Assembly: GCA_030145015.1 (NCBI GenBank)
Contig: JAQYWI010000053.1
Location: forward strand, 1 to 28,884
DNA length: 28,884 nucleotides
From: Desulfobacterales bacterium
GTDB taxonomy: Bacteria; Desulfobacterota; Desulfobacteria; Desulfobacterales; JAHEIW01
Reading direction: 5' to 3'
Position numbers and translations under genes: made by a program. Numbering within the stretch: position 1 is the first letter of the stretch; each line of letters opens with the position of its first letter. Under the pieces are notes generated by a model. That model saw nothing but the letters and a program-made list of their open reading frames with translations. It had not been told where the DNA came from and searched no databases. Below, piece after piece: positions 8,701-15,034 of the stretch.

Positions 8701-8886
8701 CAACTCCTCCATGTCCTCGGGTGAAACGCCCTCATAGGTGGTGGTGACGAATACATAGGGGATGGTGATATCCGGAAAGGATTCCCGCGGCAAGGTGGCG
8801 TAGCAGTAAAGACCGGCGATTACAATTAAAACCAGCAGCGCCAGGACCGTTGCCTGCCGTTTGAGAGCAAATCGATTGAGAATCAT
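5797..8886 (-). CDS. RND multidrug efflux transporter, HAE1 family
   Basis: At 1029 residues it has the full RND length and layout: an N-terminal TM1 (VLALLVLIVIAGLYCYA), a large periplasmic porter loop starting LPRESFPDITIPYVFVTT, a central TM cluster, a second periplasmic loop and a C-terminal TM cluster ending FATLLTLIVVPVL. The proton-relay segment of TM4 reads GMLVDNGIVIVENIY, with Asp398 kept and the second AcrB aspartate replaced by Asn, a common variant. The matching TM10 segment is GVVVNNAIVLIDY near 920. It would act in the inner membrane as a proton-driven trimer. Its start overlaps the adaptor gene stop (ATGA, 8883-8886). The substrate cannot be told from sequence. No TolC-type channel gene is adjacent. 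Confidence 0.93.
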   Translation of the reverse strand: MILNRFALKRQATVLALLVLIVIAGLYCYATLPRESFPDITIPYVFVTTTYEGVSPEDMEELITIPIERKLKGIDDVEEIRSTSAEGLSTVAIKFLPKVDLDDALQKVRDKVDQAEGDLPAELQDDPVIKEVNFSDMPVIRVVLSGPLSLRRLQNLAEDIQDELESIAGVLEARLTGGLEREIHVEFDLNRVRAYNVPFSSIVRSLTQSNVNMPGGSMDIGEGKYLVRVPEDFQHPSEIFSIVAFVRDGKPVYLRDIATIRDAFKDPLTRSRINREKSVTIAVLKRSGENIVRIADEVKRVVNDMRPVLPQTLKIDLTADMSNDVRLLVADLENNILSGLILVLAVIFVFIGGQSAIFVALAIPYSMFITFSLLTGFNVTLNMVVLFSLILALGMLVDNGIVIVENIYRHMQQGESRQEAARAATDQVAWPVITSTLTTLGAFSPMLFWPGIMGEFMGYLPQTLIMALSASLFVALVINPVLSARYQKVKIKKPSGNPKSAEPIIKRVYLYILKWFLRHRWVVLVCAPVLFVSAILAFAIFGKGTEFFPETEPRRAYVNIKAPEGTNLDSSDKLVARIEKIVSEYEDIRYVISNIGSIGGDPFSQGGTGTHISRVVLDFKDFHDRSRPSSEIINEVRRKILKTIYGAEVQVEKEEEGPPTGPPVNIEVSGDDIHVLGALAARVRKEIKDIPGLVDLKDNFVKGKPEIRVRVDKEKAALMGLDTYTIAYTVKGAIKGVKAGVYREGKDEYDIIARLPERDRKSIEGLKRITVSGSRGEPIPLTSLAKVSLGSGIGAIMRLDQKRVVTISGDVSGRLANDIIRDIGARLTQRVDWPKGYTYRFTGEQEEQAKAQAFLSKAFFACIAIILLILLTQFNSFITPLIILVSVLLSMIGVFFGLLITGTAFGIIMTGIGVISLAGVVVNNAIVLIDYINQLMDRGISSTEALMRAGSVRFRPVMLTAITTILGLLPMATGISFDFRKLALDIGGESSQWWGPMAVAVIFGLGFATLLTLIVVPVLCSLSHSLRKR

Positions 8887-9935
8887 TGCACGCTAACCTT
8901 CATTCCGTCTTCGACTTCGGTGTGTCCCCTGACGATCAGATGATCGCCGGGCTTCAAACCGCTGGTAATCTGCACGCGATCGCCTTGAATCACGCCGATT
9001 GAAACGGTTCGGGATTGCGCCAGGCCGTCTTCTTCGACAAAAACCAAACGCTCTCCGCCTTTGTCCACCAGGGCGAAAAGAGGTGCCACCAGGGCATCGG
9101 TAATCATCCGGCGAACAAAGGCCACCCGGCCAATCATGCCCGGCCGGATATCGCCCAAAGGATTATCAATCAGCGCACGGACCAAAAAAGTTTTGGTGGC
9201 CGTATCGGCTTTAAACGCCACAAAATCAACCTTACCGCCCAGGTCGCGTTCCGGAAAGGCGTCGATTCTGACCGGTGTCTTTTGATTTACGCGCACGAAG
9301 CGAATATCGAGCTCCGGGACGCGGACATTGATTTTAATCCGGTCGATATTAACGATGTCGGCAATCGGTTTGCCGGTATCGATAAACTCACCGGTATCCA
9401 CATACAGATGATCGATGATACCGGTAATGGGGGATCGCAGAAAGCCGTGATTATATTTGACTTTGATCTGCTCGAGATCGGTGGCGGCTAATGTGCGCTG
9501 GGTGGCGCTTTGATCGAGCTCTTCTTGGGCAATGATCTTGCGGTCAAAAAGCCGCTTGCGTCGCTGGTAAAGATCATCGGCCAATTTAAGCTGGGCGGCG
9601 GCATGATCCATAGCGGCCTTGTGTGCGGATACGTCGATCTTGATCAGAAGATCGCCTTTGTTCACTTTTTCACCCTCGCGCGGACCCATCCACTCAATGC
9701 GACCGGCGGTGTCGGCCGCCACCTTGACATCCTGCCAGGCTTCGGTTGTACCCGGCAAATAGATGACATCCCGCATCGGGACCGGTTTAATCTCGACGAC
9801 TGAAACCGGAACCGCAGCGGGCAGCGTTGAATTGGTTTCGGCTGTGGCCAGACTTTTTTTATCATCACAAGCGGCCGTTAAAAAGCCGGCCAAAAGCAGA
9901 ACTGCCAAAAATAAAAATGAACATTTTGATTTCAT
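8883..9935 (-). CDS. RND periplasmic adaptor (membrane fusion protein), lipoprotein
   Basis: The 350-residue HlyD/AcrA-type adaptor has a lipoprotein signal (FLAVLLLAGFLTAAC, Cys23), a lipoyl half-motif GRIEWMGPREGEKVNKGDLLIKID, and an alpha-hairpin (about 108-160, HAAAQLKLADDLYQRRKRLFDRKIIAQEELDQS). The second lipoyl half follows (LRSPITGIIDHLYVDTGEFIDTGKPIADIVN), then a beta-barrel (VRIDAFPERDLGGKVDFVA) and a membrane-proximal domain ending GLKPGDHLIVRGHTEVEDGMKVSV. It bridges the inner-membrane pump to an outer-membrane channel. It lies immediately after the tetR stop (0 bp gap) and overlaps the pump gene by 4 bp, so the three form one operon. The hairpin is fairly short. Confidence 0.92.
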   Translation of the reverse strand: MKSKCSFLFLAVLLLAGFLTAACDDKKSLATAETNSTLPAAVPVSVVEIKPVPMRDVIYLPGTTEAWQDVKVAADTAGRIEWMGPREGEKVNKGDLLIKIDVSAHKAAMDHAAAQLKLADDLYQRRKRLFDRKIIAQEELDQSATQRTLAATDLEQIKVKYNHGFLRSPITGIIDHLYVDTGEFIDTGKPIADIVNIDRIKINVRVPELDIRFVRVNQKTPVRIDAFPERDLGGKVDFVAFKADTATKTFLVRALIDNPLGDIRPGMIGRVAFVRRMITDALVAPLFALVDKGGERLVFVEEDGLAQSRTVSIGVIQGDRVQITSGLKPGDHLIVRGHTEVEDGMKVSVQ

Positions 9936-10547
9936 TTAATTTTCCGTTCCTTTTTCTATTCCCTGAAAAGCTAACCGCAGCATACGTTCGGGGCGCTGCG
10001 GGTCCGATAATTGCGGCTGGACCTGATCCATGTGGAGGCAAAAATCGATTAGACTCAGAACCAGATAGGCGACCTCATCGGCCGCAATTTTTTTGACCTC
10101 GCCGCCATCGATGCCCGCGGTATAAATATTACGAATGGCATCGAACATGTGGCGATGGTAACGCGTGAGGTCATAATCCGGCGCTCCCTGGGGAGGGCCG
10201 TATATGAGGCCGTGAATCATTTTATAAAGATTGCGGTTTTCATCGATCCCCGCATAGATCCGTCGATAAAGAAGAAGCAGCCGTTCCAACACGCTGCCGG
10301 CCGACTCTAAAACCCGGGCCAGCAGTTCTTTCTGTAGATTTTCAGCCATCTCCAGAATGGCCAGAAACAGCCCTTCCTTGCTCTGGAAATAATAATAGAG
10401 CACCGGTTTGCTCACGCCGGCCTGCTCGACAATTTCGCGCACAGAAGTACCGGCATACCCCTTTTCGGCAAACTTACCGATGGCTGTTTCCAGTAATCTT
10501 TCTCTGGCATTGGGCGCCGGGGAGTCGTCCGGATTATTACGTTTCAT
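9936..10547 (-). CDS. TetR/AcrR-family repressor of the efflux operon
   Basis: The 203-residue protein has the TetR N-terminal helix-turn-helix at about 13-60: ERLLETAIGKFAEKGYAGTSVREIVEQAGVSKPVLYYYFQSKEGLF, including the signature YYYF stretch in the recognition helix region. The rest is an all-helical ligand-binding and dimerisation domain. It is the first gene of the operon, followed without a gap by the adaptor and pump genes. A perfect palindrome at 10627-10642 lies immediately upstream of its promoter, so self-repression and relief by a pump substrate is the natural model. That is inference from operon layout. Confidence 0.92.
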   Translation of the reverse strand: MKRNNPDDSPAPNARERLLETAIGKFAEKGYAGTSVREIVEQAGVSKPVLYYYFQSKEGLFLAILEMAENLQKELLARVLESAGSVLERLLLLYRRIYAGIDENRNLYKMIHGLIYGPPQGAPDYDLTRYHRHMFDAIRNIYTAGIDGGEVKKIAADEVAYLVLSLIDFCLHMDQVQPQLSDPQRPERMLRLAFQGIEKGTEN

Positions 10548-10591
10548 GCGCTTCTCATCAGCTCATTGTTGAGGTTTCAAAAAGAAGCCCC

Positions 10592-10620
10592 TGTTTACTT
10601 GAAAATATTAGCCTTGTCAA
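10592..10620 (-). promoter_or_regulatory. Promoter of the tetR-RND operon
   Basis: On the minus strand a consensus TTGACA -35 (10620-10615) is separated by exactly 17 bp from TAAACA (10597-10592), about 45 bp upstream of the tetR ATG. The -35 is perfect and the -10 is weak, as is common for a regulated promoter. Confidence 0.55.
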
Positions 10621-10626
10621 GGAAAT

Positions 10627-10642
10627 TACCTACCGGTAGGTA
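10627..10642. promoter_or_regulatory. TetR operator palindrome
   Basis: TACCTACCGGTAGGTA is a perfect 16-bp palindrome located 6 bp upstream of the -35 of the tetR operon promoter. Its size, symmetry and position fit an operator for the adjacent TetR-family protein. Confidence 0.7.
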
Positions 10643-10649
10643 TATTATG

Positions 10650-11331
10650 GCATATTGATCTGGAAAGTGCCACAGAATTTGAACAGTGGGATGGAGCGGG
10701 TGCAGGATTTGAAACTGTCTGCGACCTTGTTAGGTCACGCTCCCCCTTGAGCCCCCGCTCATTGGATTTGTTGAGTTGCTAGAGAAGAATGGGTTAGGGT
10801 TCTCATAGGCATTACCGGTTGATAGGTTAAAAGGGGTAAAGTGAGAACCCGTCCCCTTGGCTGATATAAGTGTCTGGCTCGAACCGCACCTAAGCTGTAA
10901 CGGTTGCAGCATCACCAGACATTTTTTGCAAAATGCAAAATATATGCCAGTGGGGATATTTTTATTTTATGTAATAGTATCAAATAAATAGGAAAATAGC
11001 CCAATTTGAAATCTATAAAAATTAGGTAATAATTTATCTAATTTTATTACCTATTTTACATAGTGTTATGTCCCACTAAAATGTTACAAAAGTCGCTATC
11101 TTGCTACTGGCTGCTGGCTTCTGGCTACTGGTCGACCCGGGGACAAGCCGCCAGGAACCAGTGACCGGAAGCCAGAGCTGATTACTTAGAAAAAGGCGCT
11201 TTCCTTTAAAGTATACTTCTGGTATTTAGCACCACTTCTAAATATCGCAAGAATCGGGTGGAAGCATTGTTGCAGCACTATTATATTGGTGCCAAATTTT
11301 GATCGTCCGAAACGGAGGTATAATTTATCAC
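10650..11331. other. Gene-poor gap with repeat debris
   Basis: No convincing gene is seen. The left half includes a GTGAGAACCCGTCCCC phrase near 10841-10856, of a type often seen as dispersed repeat debris. The middle (10920-11090) is AT-rich and featureless. The right part holds the GCCAG/CTGGC inverted repeat at 11109-11176. A 61-codon minus ORF at 10730-10915 lacks a start context and looks like repeat translation. Confidence 0.5.
11109..11176. repeat. Imperfect inverted repeat of CTGGC phrases
   Basis: GCTGCTGGCTTCTGGCTACT followed by GGTC pairs imperfectly with GAACCAGTGACCGGAAGCCA and GAGC across a short GC-rich centre. Similar wording (AAGCCAGTGACCAGCAGCCA) occurs near 4649-4669, so it belongs to a dispersed phrase family. 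Confidence 0.55.
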
Positions 11332-12282
11332 ATGAGTTCAATGAAACCAAAGGAGTGGTGGCTGCTGATCATTCTTTCGGTGTTCTGGGGCGGTTCCTTT
11401 TTTTTCGTGAAAGTCGCCTTGCTCGATTTTCAGCCCTTCACGCTGGTTTTTCTGCGTATCGCGATAGCGGCATTGATTCTGGTTGGGGTTGGGTACCTTA
11501 CCGGTAAACGCCTGCCGGCGTCTTTTAAAACATGGGGCGGCTATGCTGTGATGGGCCTGCTCAACAATGCGATTCCCTTCAGCCTGATTGTGTGGGGACA
11601 AACCCGCATCGAAAGTGGTGTGGCCTCGATTTTAAATGCCACCACGCCGATTTTTACGGTGCTTCTGGCCCACTTTTTAACCTCAGACGAGCGTCTGACA
11701 ACCAAAAAAATCATGGGTGTTTTGATCGGCTTTATCGGTGTCTACCTGATGATGAAACCGGAGCTGACAGATGGGTTCAGCTGGCGTGGACTGGGCCAGG
11801 CCGCCGTACTTGGCGCCGCGATCTCTTACAGTTTTGCCGCAATTTTCGGTAAACGATTTAAGGATATACCTGCGGTCGTCAATTCGGCCGGCATGCTGAT
11901 CTGCTCCGGTATCATCATGTTGCCGCTGGTCATCTTCATCGATTCCCCATGGTCGGTGCGGCCCTCTTTGGAAGCGCTGTCAGCTGTGCTGGGCATTGCG
12001 GTCATCAGCACCGCCATTGCTTATCTTCTGTATTTTCATCTGCTGGCCACTGCCGGGGCCACCAATGTTTTGCTGGTTACATTTCTGATTCCCATCAGCG
12101 CGCTCCTTCTCGGTGTCGGCATACTGGGTGAGGTGATAAAAGTATTGGAATACGCCGGAATGGGGTGCATTTTTCTGGGCTTGATCATTATTGATGGACG
12201 CGCACTGAACCTGGTAAGGCGGTTAAATGGGCGGCGTGCAACCGGGAAGAGGGAAGAAGCAGCGTCGAAGGCTGCAAGCTAG
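11332..12282 (+). CDS. EamA/DMT-family transporter (first of a tandem pair)
   Basis: The 316-residue polytopic protein has about ten hydrophobic helices in two EamA repeats. The first opens WWLLIILSVFWGGSFFFVKVAL. The internal repeat begins WRGLGQAAVLGAAISYSFAAIFGKRF, and the second-half hallmark VISTAIAYLLYFHLLATAGATNVLLVTFLIPISALLLGVGILGE is clear. It sits in the inner membrane as a drug/metabolite-type exporter; the substrate is unknown. ATG 11332 is chosen. GGAGG at 11314-11318 is rather far (13 nt), so ATG 11341 is less likely still. The upstream TTG at 11299 would place the RBS inside the gene. A second, divergent EamA gene follows after 14 bp. Confidence 0.88.
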   Translation: MSSMKPKEWWLLIILSVFWGGSFFFVKVALLDFQPFTLVFLRIAIAALILVGVGYLTGKRLPASFKTWGGYAVMGLLNNAIPFSLIVWGQTRIESGVASILNATTPIFTVLLAHFLTSDERLTTKKIMGVLIGFIGVYLMMKPELTDGFSWRGLGQAAVLGAAISYSFAAIFGKRFKDIPAVVNSAGMLICSGIIMLPLVIFIDSPWSVRPSLEALSAVLGIAVISTAIAYLLYFHLLATAGATNVLLVTFLIPISALLLGVGILGEVIKVLEYAGMGCIFLGLIIIDGRALNLVRRLNGRRATGKREEAASKAAS

Positions 12283-12296
12283 AGGATTGATCGAAG

Positions 12297-13211
12297 ATGA
12301 ACGCCAACATCCTTTTTTTATACGGAACAACCGTTATTATATGGGGCACGACCTGGCTGGCGATTAAATTTCAGCTGGGCAGTGTTGACCCCATGATCTC
12401 GGTTCTCTACCGTTTTATAGCCGCAGCGCTGACCCTGGTTGTATATTGCAAACTGCGGGGCCTGAATATGCGGTTTGGTCTCAAAGATCATATCTTTATG
12501 GCGCTGCAGGGTCTGGTGTTGTTCTCCGTTAATTACTGGCTCATATATCTGGCCGAAGTGCATGTCACCAGCGGATTGGTTGCGGTGATTTTCTCCAGTA
12601 TTGTATTTATGAATATGATTAACGGGGCCGTGTTCCTGAATTCACCGATTCGCTCAAAGGTCGTGCTGGGGGGCGGAATTGGTGTTGTGGGAATCGTGCT
12701 TGTTTTCTGGCCCCAGTTAGCGTCTTTCAGCTTTTCCGACAATACGGCTCTGGGTTTGGTATTGAGCGCTGTATCAACTTTTATGGCATCACTGGGCAAT
12801 ATTATTTCGGCACGTCATCAAAAATATAATTTGCCGATTATCCAGACCAACGCCTATGGCATGGCTTACGGCACCGGAATTATAGGGATTATCGCAATTG
12901 TCCTCGGCAAGCCATTCAGTTTCGAGATGTCTTTTCCTTATATCAGCTCTCTTTTTTATCTGGCACTTTTCGGAACTATTATCGGCTTTGGGTGCTATCT
13001 GAAATTAATCGGGAAAATCGGTGCAGATCGGGCGGCTTACGCCACCATGCTCTTTCCGATTGTGGCCCTCGGCATCTCAACGGTTTATGAAGGGTATCAG
13101 TGGGCGGTCCATAATGTAATTGGTATGGCAGTTGTGTTGATCGGTAATTGGCTGGTGTTAAATAAAATGGCGTTGGCAAAGACAACTTCAGTTGGGAAAG
13201 GGATTCCATAA
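12297..13211 (+). CDS. EamA/DMT-family transporter (second of a tandem pair)
   Basis: The 304-residue protein has the same ten-helix EamA architecture (LFLYGTTVIIWGTTWLAIKFQLG at the N-terminus; a second-half block FLYLALFGTIIGFGCYLKLIGKIGADRAAYATMLFPIVALGISTVYEGYQW). It differs strongly in sequence from the gene 14 bp upstream, so the pair is not a recent duplication. The adjacent placement suggests co-transcription and possibly a related or paired transport function, though EamA proteins usually work as single-gene carriers or homodimers. The substrate cannot be inferred. A stem-loop at 13307-13339 may end the transcript. Confidence 0.88.
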   Translation: MNANILFLYGTTVIIWGTTWLAIKFQLGSVDPMISVLYRFIAAALTLVVYCKLRGLNMRFGLKDHIFMALQGLVLFSVNYWLIYLAEVHVTSGLVAVIFSSIVFMNMINGAVFLNSPIRSKVVLGGGIGVVGIVLVFWPQLASFSFSDNTALGLVLSAVSTFMASLGNIISARHQKYNLPIIQTNAYGMAYGTGIIGIIAIVLGKPFSFEMSFPYISSLFYLALFGTIIGFGCYLKLIGKIGADRAAYATMLFPIVALGISTVYEGYQWAVHNVIGMAVVLIGNWLVLNKMALAKTTSVGKGIP

Positions 13212-13306
13212 AACTGGGCATTGAGCTTCATATTGTTTTGTTGTGCAATTTGACCCAGTTGCATTAACTATTTGAAATCGAAAGTGAAATGATATCGGTC
13301 GGATAC

Positions 13307-13339
13307 AAGGGGAAGTGTGCATGATTTTTGCTTCCCCTT
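13307..13339 (+). terminator. Candidate terminator after the EamA pair
   Basis: AAGGGGAAG (13307-13315) and CTTCCCCTT (13331-13339) form a perfect 9-bp stem with a 15-nt loop, followed by TTAGTTTA. The loop is large and the T-run weak, so the call is moderate. Confidence 0.45.
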
Positions 13340-13345
13340 TAGTTT

Positions 13346-13627
13346 ATGGGGGGTGTCTATCAAAGCAAAAATTGCGGGCTTAAATTACTGGTGGAAAAGT
13401 ACCGCAAAGAATTTCAGATTCCGGAGAATCTAAATTTCTATTCTAAAAAAAATTACAAAATTGCCGAAAGAAAATATTTGAAATACGCTCTGGGCATGGG
13501 TGGGATTAAAGATCTTCCGGAGTCAACGACCACCCGCAAAGCGGGTGGCTTGGATTTTACCGCTATAGGCGGTAAAAGACAGGGGCGCGAAGTGCCCCAA
13601 TCGTTGCGGGTTTGGAAAACCCAATAA
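13346..13627 (+). CDS. Small hypothetical protein, C-terminus overrun by a hairpin repeat
   Basis: The 93-codon ORF has a convincing protein-like core (LKLLVEKYRKEFQIPENLNFYSKKNYKIAERKYLKYALG, about residues 13-51), rich in charged and aromatic residues. The tail from about residue 60 is encoded by the three-hairpin array at 13530-13598 and is unlikely to be native. No good ribosome-binding site precedes the ATG at 13346. It may be a truncated gene or an orphan fragment. I do not recognise a named family. Confidence 0.4.
   Translation: MGGVYQSKNCGLKLLVEKYRKEFQIPENLNFYSKKNYKIAERKYLKYALGMGGIKDLPESTTTRKAGGLDFTAIGGKRQGREVPQSLRVWKTQ
13530..13598. repeat. Array of three adjacent hairpins
   Basis: Three consecutive stem-loops lie within 69 bp. 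The first is CCACCCGCAAAGCGGGTGG (13530-13548, 8-bp stem, AAA loop). The second is TTTTACCGC / GCGGTAAAA with a TATAG loop (13555-13577). The third is GGGGCGC / GTGCCCC with a GAA loop (13582-13598, one G-T pair). Tight tri-hairpin arrangements are typical of IS200/IS605 or RAYT-related ends and of mobile structured repeats. Confidence 0.7.
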
Positions 13628-13672
13628 ACAATTTAAAAAGGCCGAGAGATAAGAAAAAGGAGGCGATCATTT

Positions 13673-13891
13673 TTGAAAAAAAAGAGTTGGTTTTCCGATA
13701 AATACAATACCTTTAAGAGCTGTGCCAGCGTGTTTCTTGTTGTCGCCGCCATAGCGGGCAGTCTTTTGATCATCCGCCTGGTCGGCGAGAGAAGACTGCA
13801 AAGTTTTTTGAATATGTTATTCGCCTTCAAAAGAACGGAACCGAAGCTGGATTTGGCTTCCGAGGCGTTTGTGCCCGACAACAAAATCTGA
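13673..13891 (+). CDS. Small single-pass membrane protein, TTG start
   Basis: The 72-residue product begins at TTG 13673. A strong AAGGAGG at 13657-13663 stands 9 nt before it, and no in-frame ATG exists nearby. A basic N-terminus (KKKSWFSDKYNTFKS) precedes one transmembrane helix (CASVFLVVAAIAGSLLIIRLV, about 17-37) and a soluble tail. A textbook terminator follows at 13952. The good RBS and terminator make it a real, monocistronic gene. Its function is unknown. Confidence 0.65.
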   Translation: MKKKSWFSDKYNTFKSCASVFLVVAAIAGSLLIIRLVGERRLQSFLNMLFAFKRTEPKLDLASEAFVPDNKI

Positions 13892-13951
13892 ACTCCCCTT
13901 AAAACCGGCTTGCTGGGAGCTTACCTTCAAGCACTATTATTCTCCTCCCTT

Positions 13952-13980
13952 AAAGGGCAGTGGAAACACTGCCCTTTTTT
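13952..13980 (+). terminator. Rho-independent terminator
   Basis: AAAGGGCAGTG (13952-13962), a GAAA loop and CACTGCCCTTT (13967-13977) form a perfect 11-bp stem ending in a T-run, 60 bp after the small membrane protein gene. Confidence 0.92.
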
Positions 13981-14121
13981 AGACAGGTTCAAGTAAATTG
14001 ACTCTAAAATTTCTATTCATCTTTTGCATAAAAAATGGGTAAATCCACCCATATGGATTCCCCCTGCAAGTTGCGATTACAATCGAATATCCAAACAATT
14101 TTTAGTAAAAGTGTAAAAGTG

Positions 14122-14421
14122 GGGACGTCCGTCTTATTCTCATATTCAATATGTTTGCCCAAACAGCGGTCAAATTTATTATCTCCATTAGATCCTTAAT
14201 AACTGCTACGGATTTATATCTTTTACAACTTTGGCTCGCGGCGGATTTAAATGAATATCCGGTGCCTGCCTGCCCTCGCGAGTCGCCACTTCCGCCACCG
14301 GCTGCACTTCAGGCAATACAGGGCGGGTTCAGGCGCGGCGGCGGGCGTCTGTGTGAGCTTTGCGTGGCATGGGGTACCTTAACACAAATAATCTCGAATA
14401 TGAATATATGACGGACGTCCC
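14122..14421. mobile_element. MITE-like element, 300 bp, with 26-bp terminal inverted repeats
   Basis: The left end (14122-14147) begins GGGACGTCCGTC and the right end (14396-14421) ends GACGGACGTCCC. The two 26-bp ends match at about 23 positions when one is reverse-complemented. The interior has no real ORF and is GC-rich around 14270-14360. A third single GGGGACGTCCGT end occurs on the minus strand at 23101-23112. No target-site duplication is evident. The rest of 13981-14560 shows nothing else. Confidence 0.6.
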
Positions 14422-14560
14422 TATATTCTCTACTATATTCTCTATTTCCGTCGGAGGCATCTTGTCTTTTTTCAATCAACGAAATATCTTCCTTATTCAT
14501 TATCGCACGATTCACTCAGCCCTTCGTTCTCACTTTGTGTCAACTTTTTCAATAGTCCCG

Positions 14561-14932
14561 TCAAACTACGGCATGTATAAGAAAGCCTCCGAATAAAATT
14601 GCCAAAATTCCACCGATCCGCCCAAGGGAAGGGGCAACGTTAAGCGCCCAAGACATTAAACGCAAGAAATTCTTACGGCCCATTATTCCCAAAACGGTTG
14701 CAGCAATGATCGAAATCCATCCTATGATTAAAATCGCTGTCGGATATTTCGACTCTGCCGCGTACGTTATGAGTGCTACACCGATAATGATTCTAATAAC
14801 GACTGCTAAAACATGTAGACTGAACGATTCCAAATTCCTGCGAATCAGACCGAAAACCGTTTCAGGATGAATCACGATTATGATGCCTGCAAGGATAGTC
14901 GCGGTGCTAAATAGTATAATTATATAATTCAT
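14561..14932 (-). CDS. Small multi-pass membrane protein, unknown function
   Basis: The 123-residue protein is strongly hydrophobic with about four transmembrane helices (IIILFSTATILAGIIIVI; LHVLAVVIRIIIGVALITYAA; AILIIGWISIIAATVLGIM; IGGILAILFGGFLIHAVV). AAGAGG stands about 8 nt before the ATG. An internal basic loop (GRKNFLRLMSW) predicts alternating topology. I do not recognise a characterised family. It lies 100 bp downstream of the beta-lactamase-like gene on the same strand. Confidence 0.68.
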   Translation of the reverse strand: MNYIIILFSTATILAGIIIVIHPETVFGLIRRNLESFSLHVLAVVIRIIIGVALITYAAESKYPTAILIIGWISIIAATVLGIMGRKNFLRLMSWALNVAPSLGRIGGILAILFGGFLIHAVV

Positions 14933-15034
14933 TGGTTAGCCTCTTAAAAGAAATCAATCCGGGGAAAGATATCATCCACCGGAATCTGTTTTACACGATA
15001 TCACTCTGCTTGTGAAACCGATTTTTCAAGGACA

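Noticed and set aside
10730..10915. 61-codon minus-strand ORF
   Set aside because: No ribosome-binding site, Ser/Asn/Gly-rich low-complexity composition, and it lies in repeat debris. It is probably translation of a dispersed repeat.
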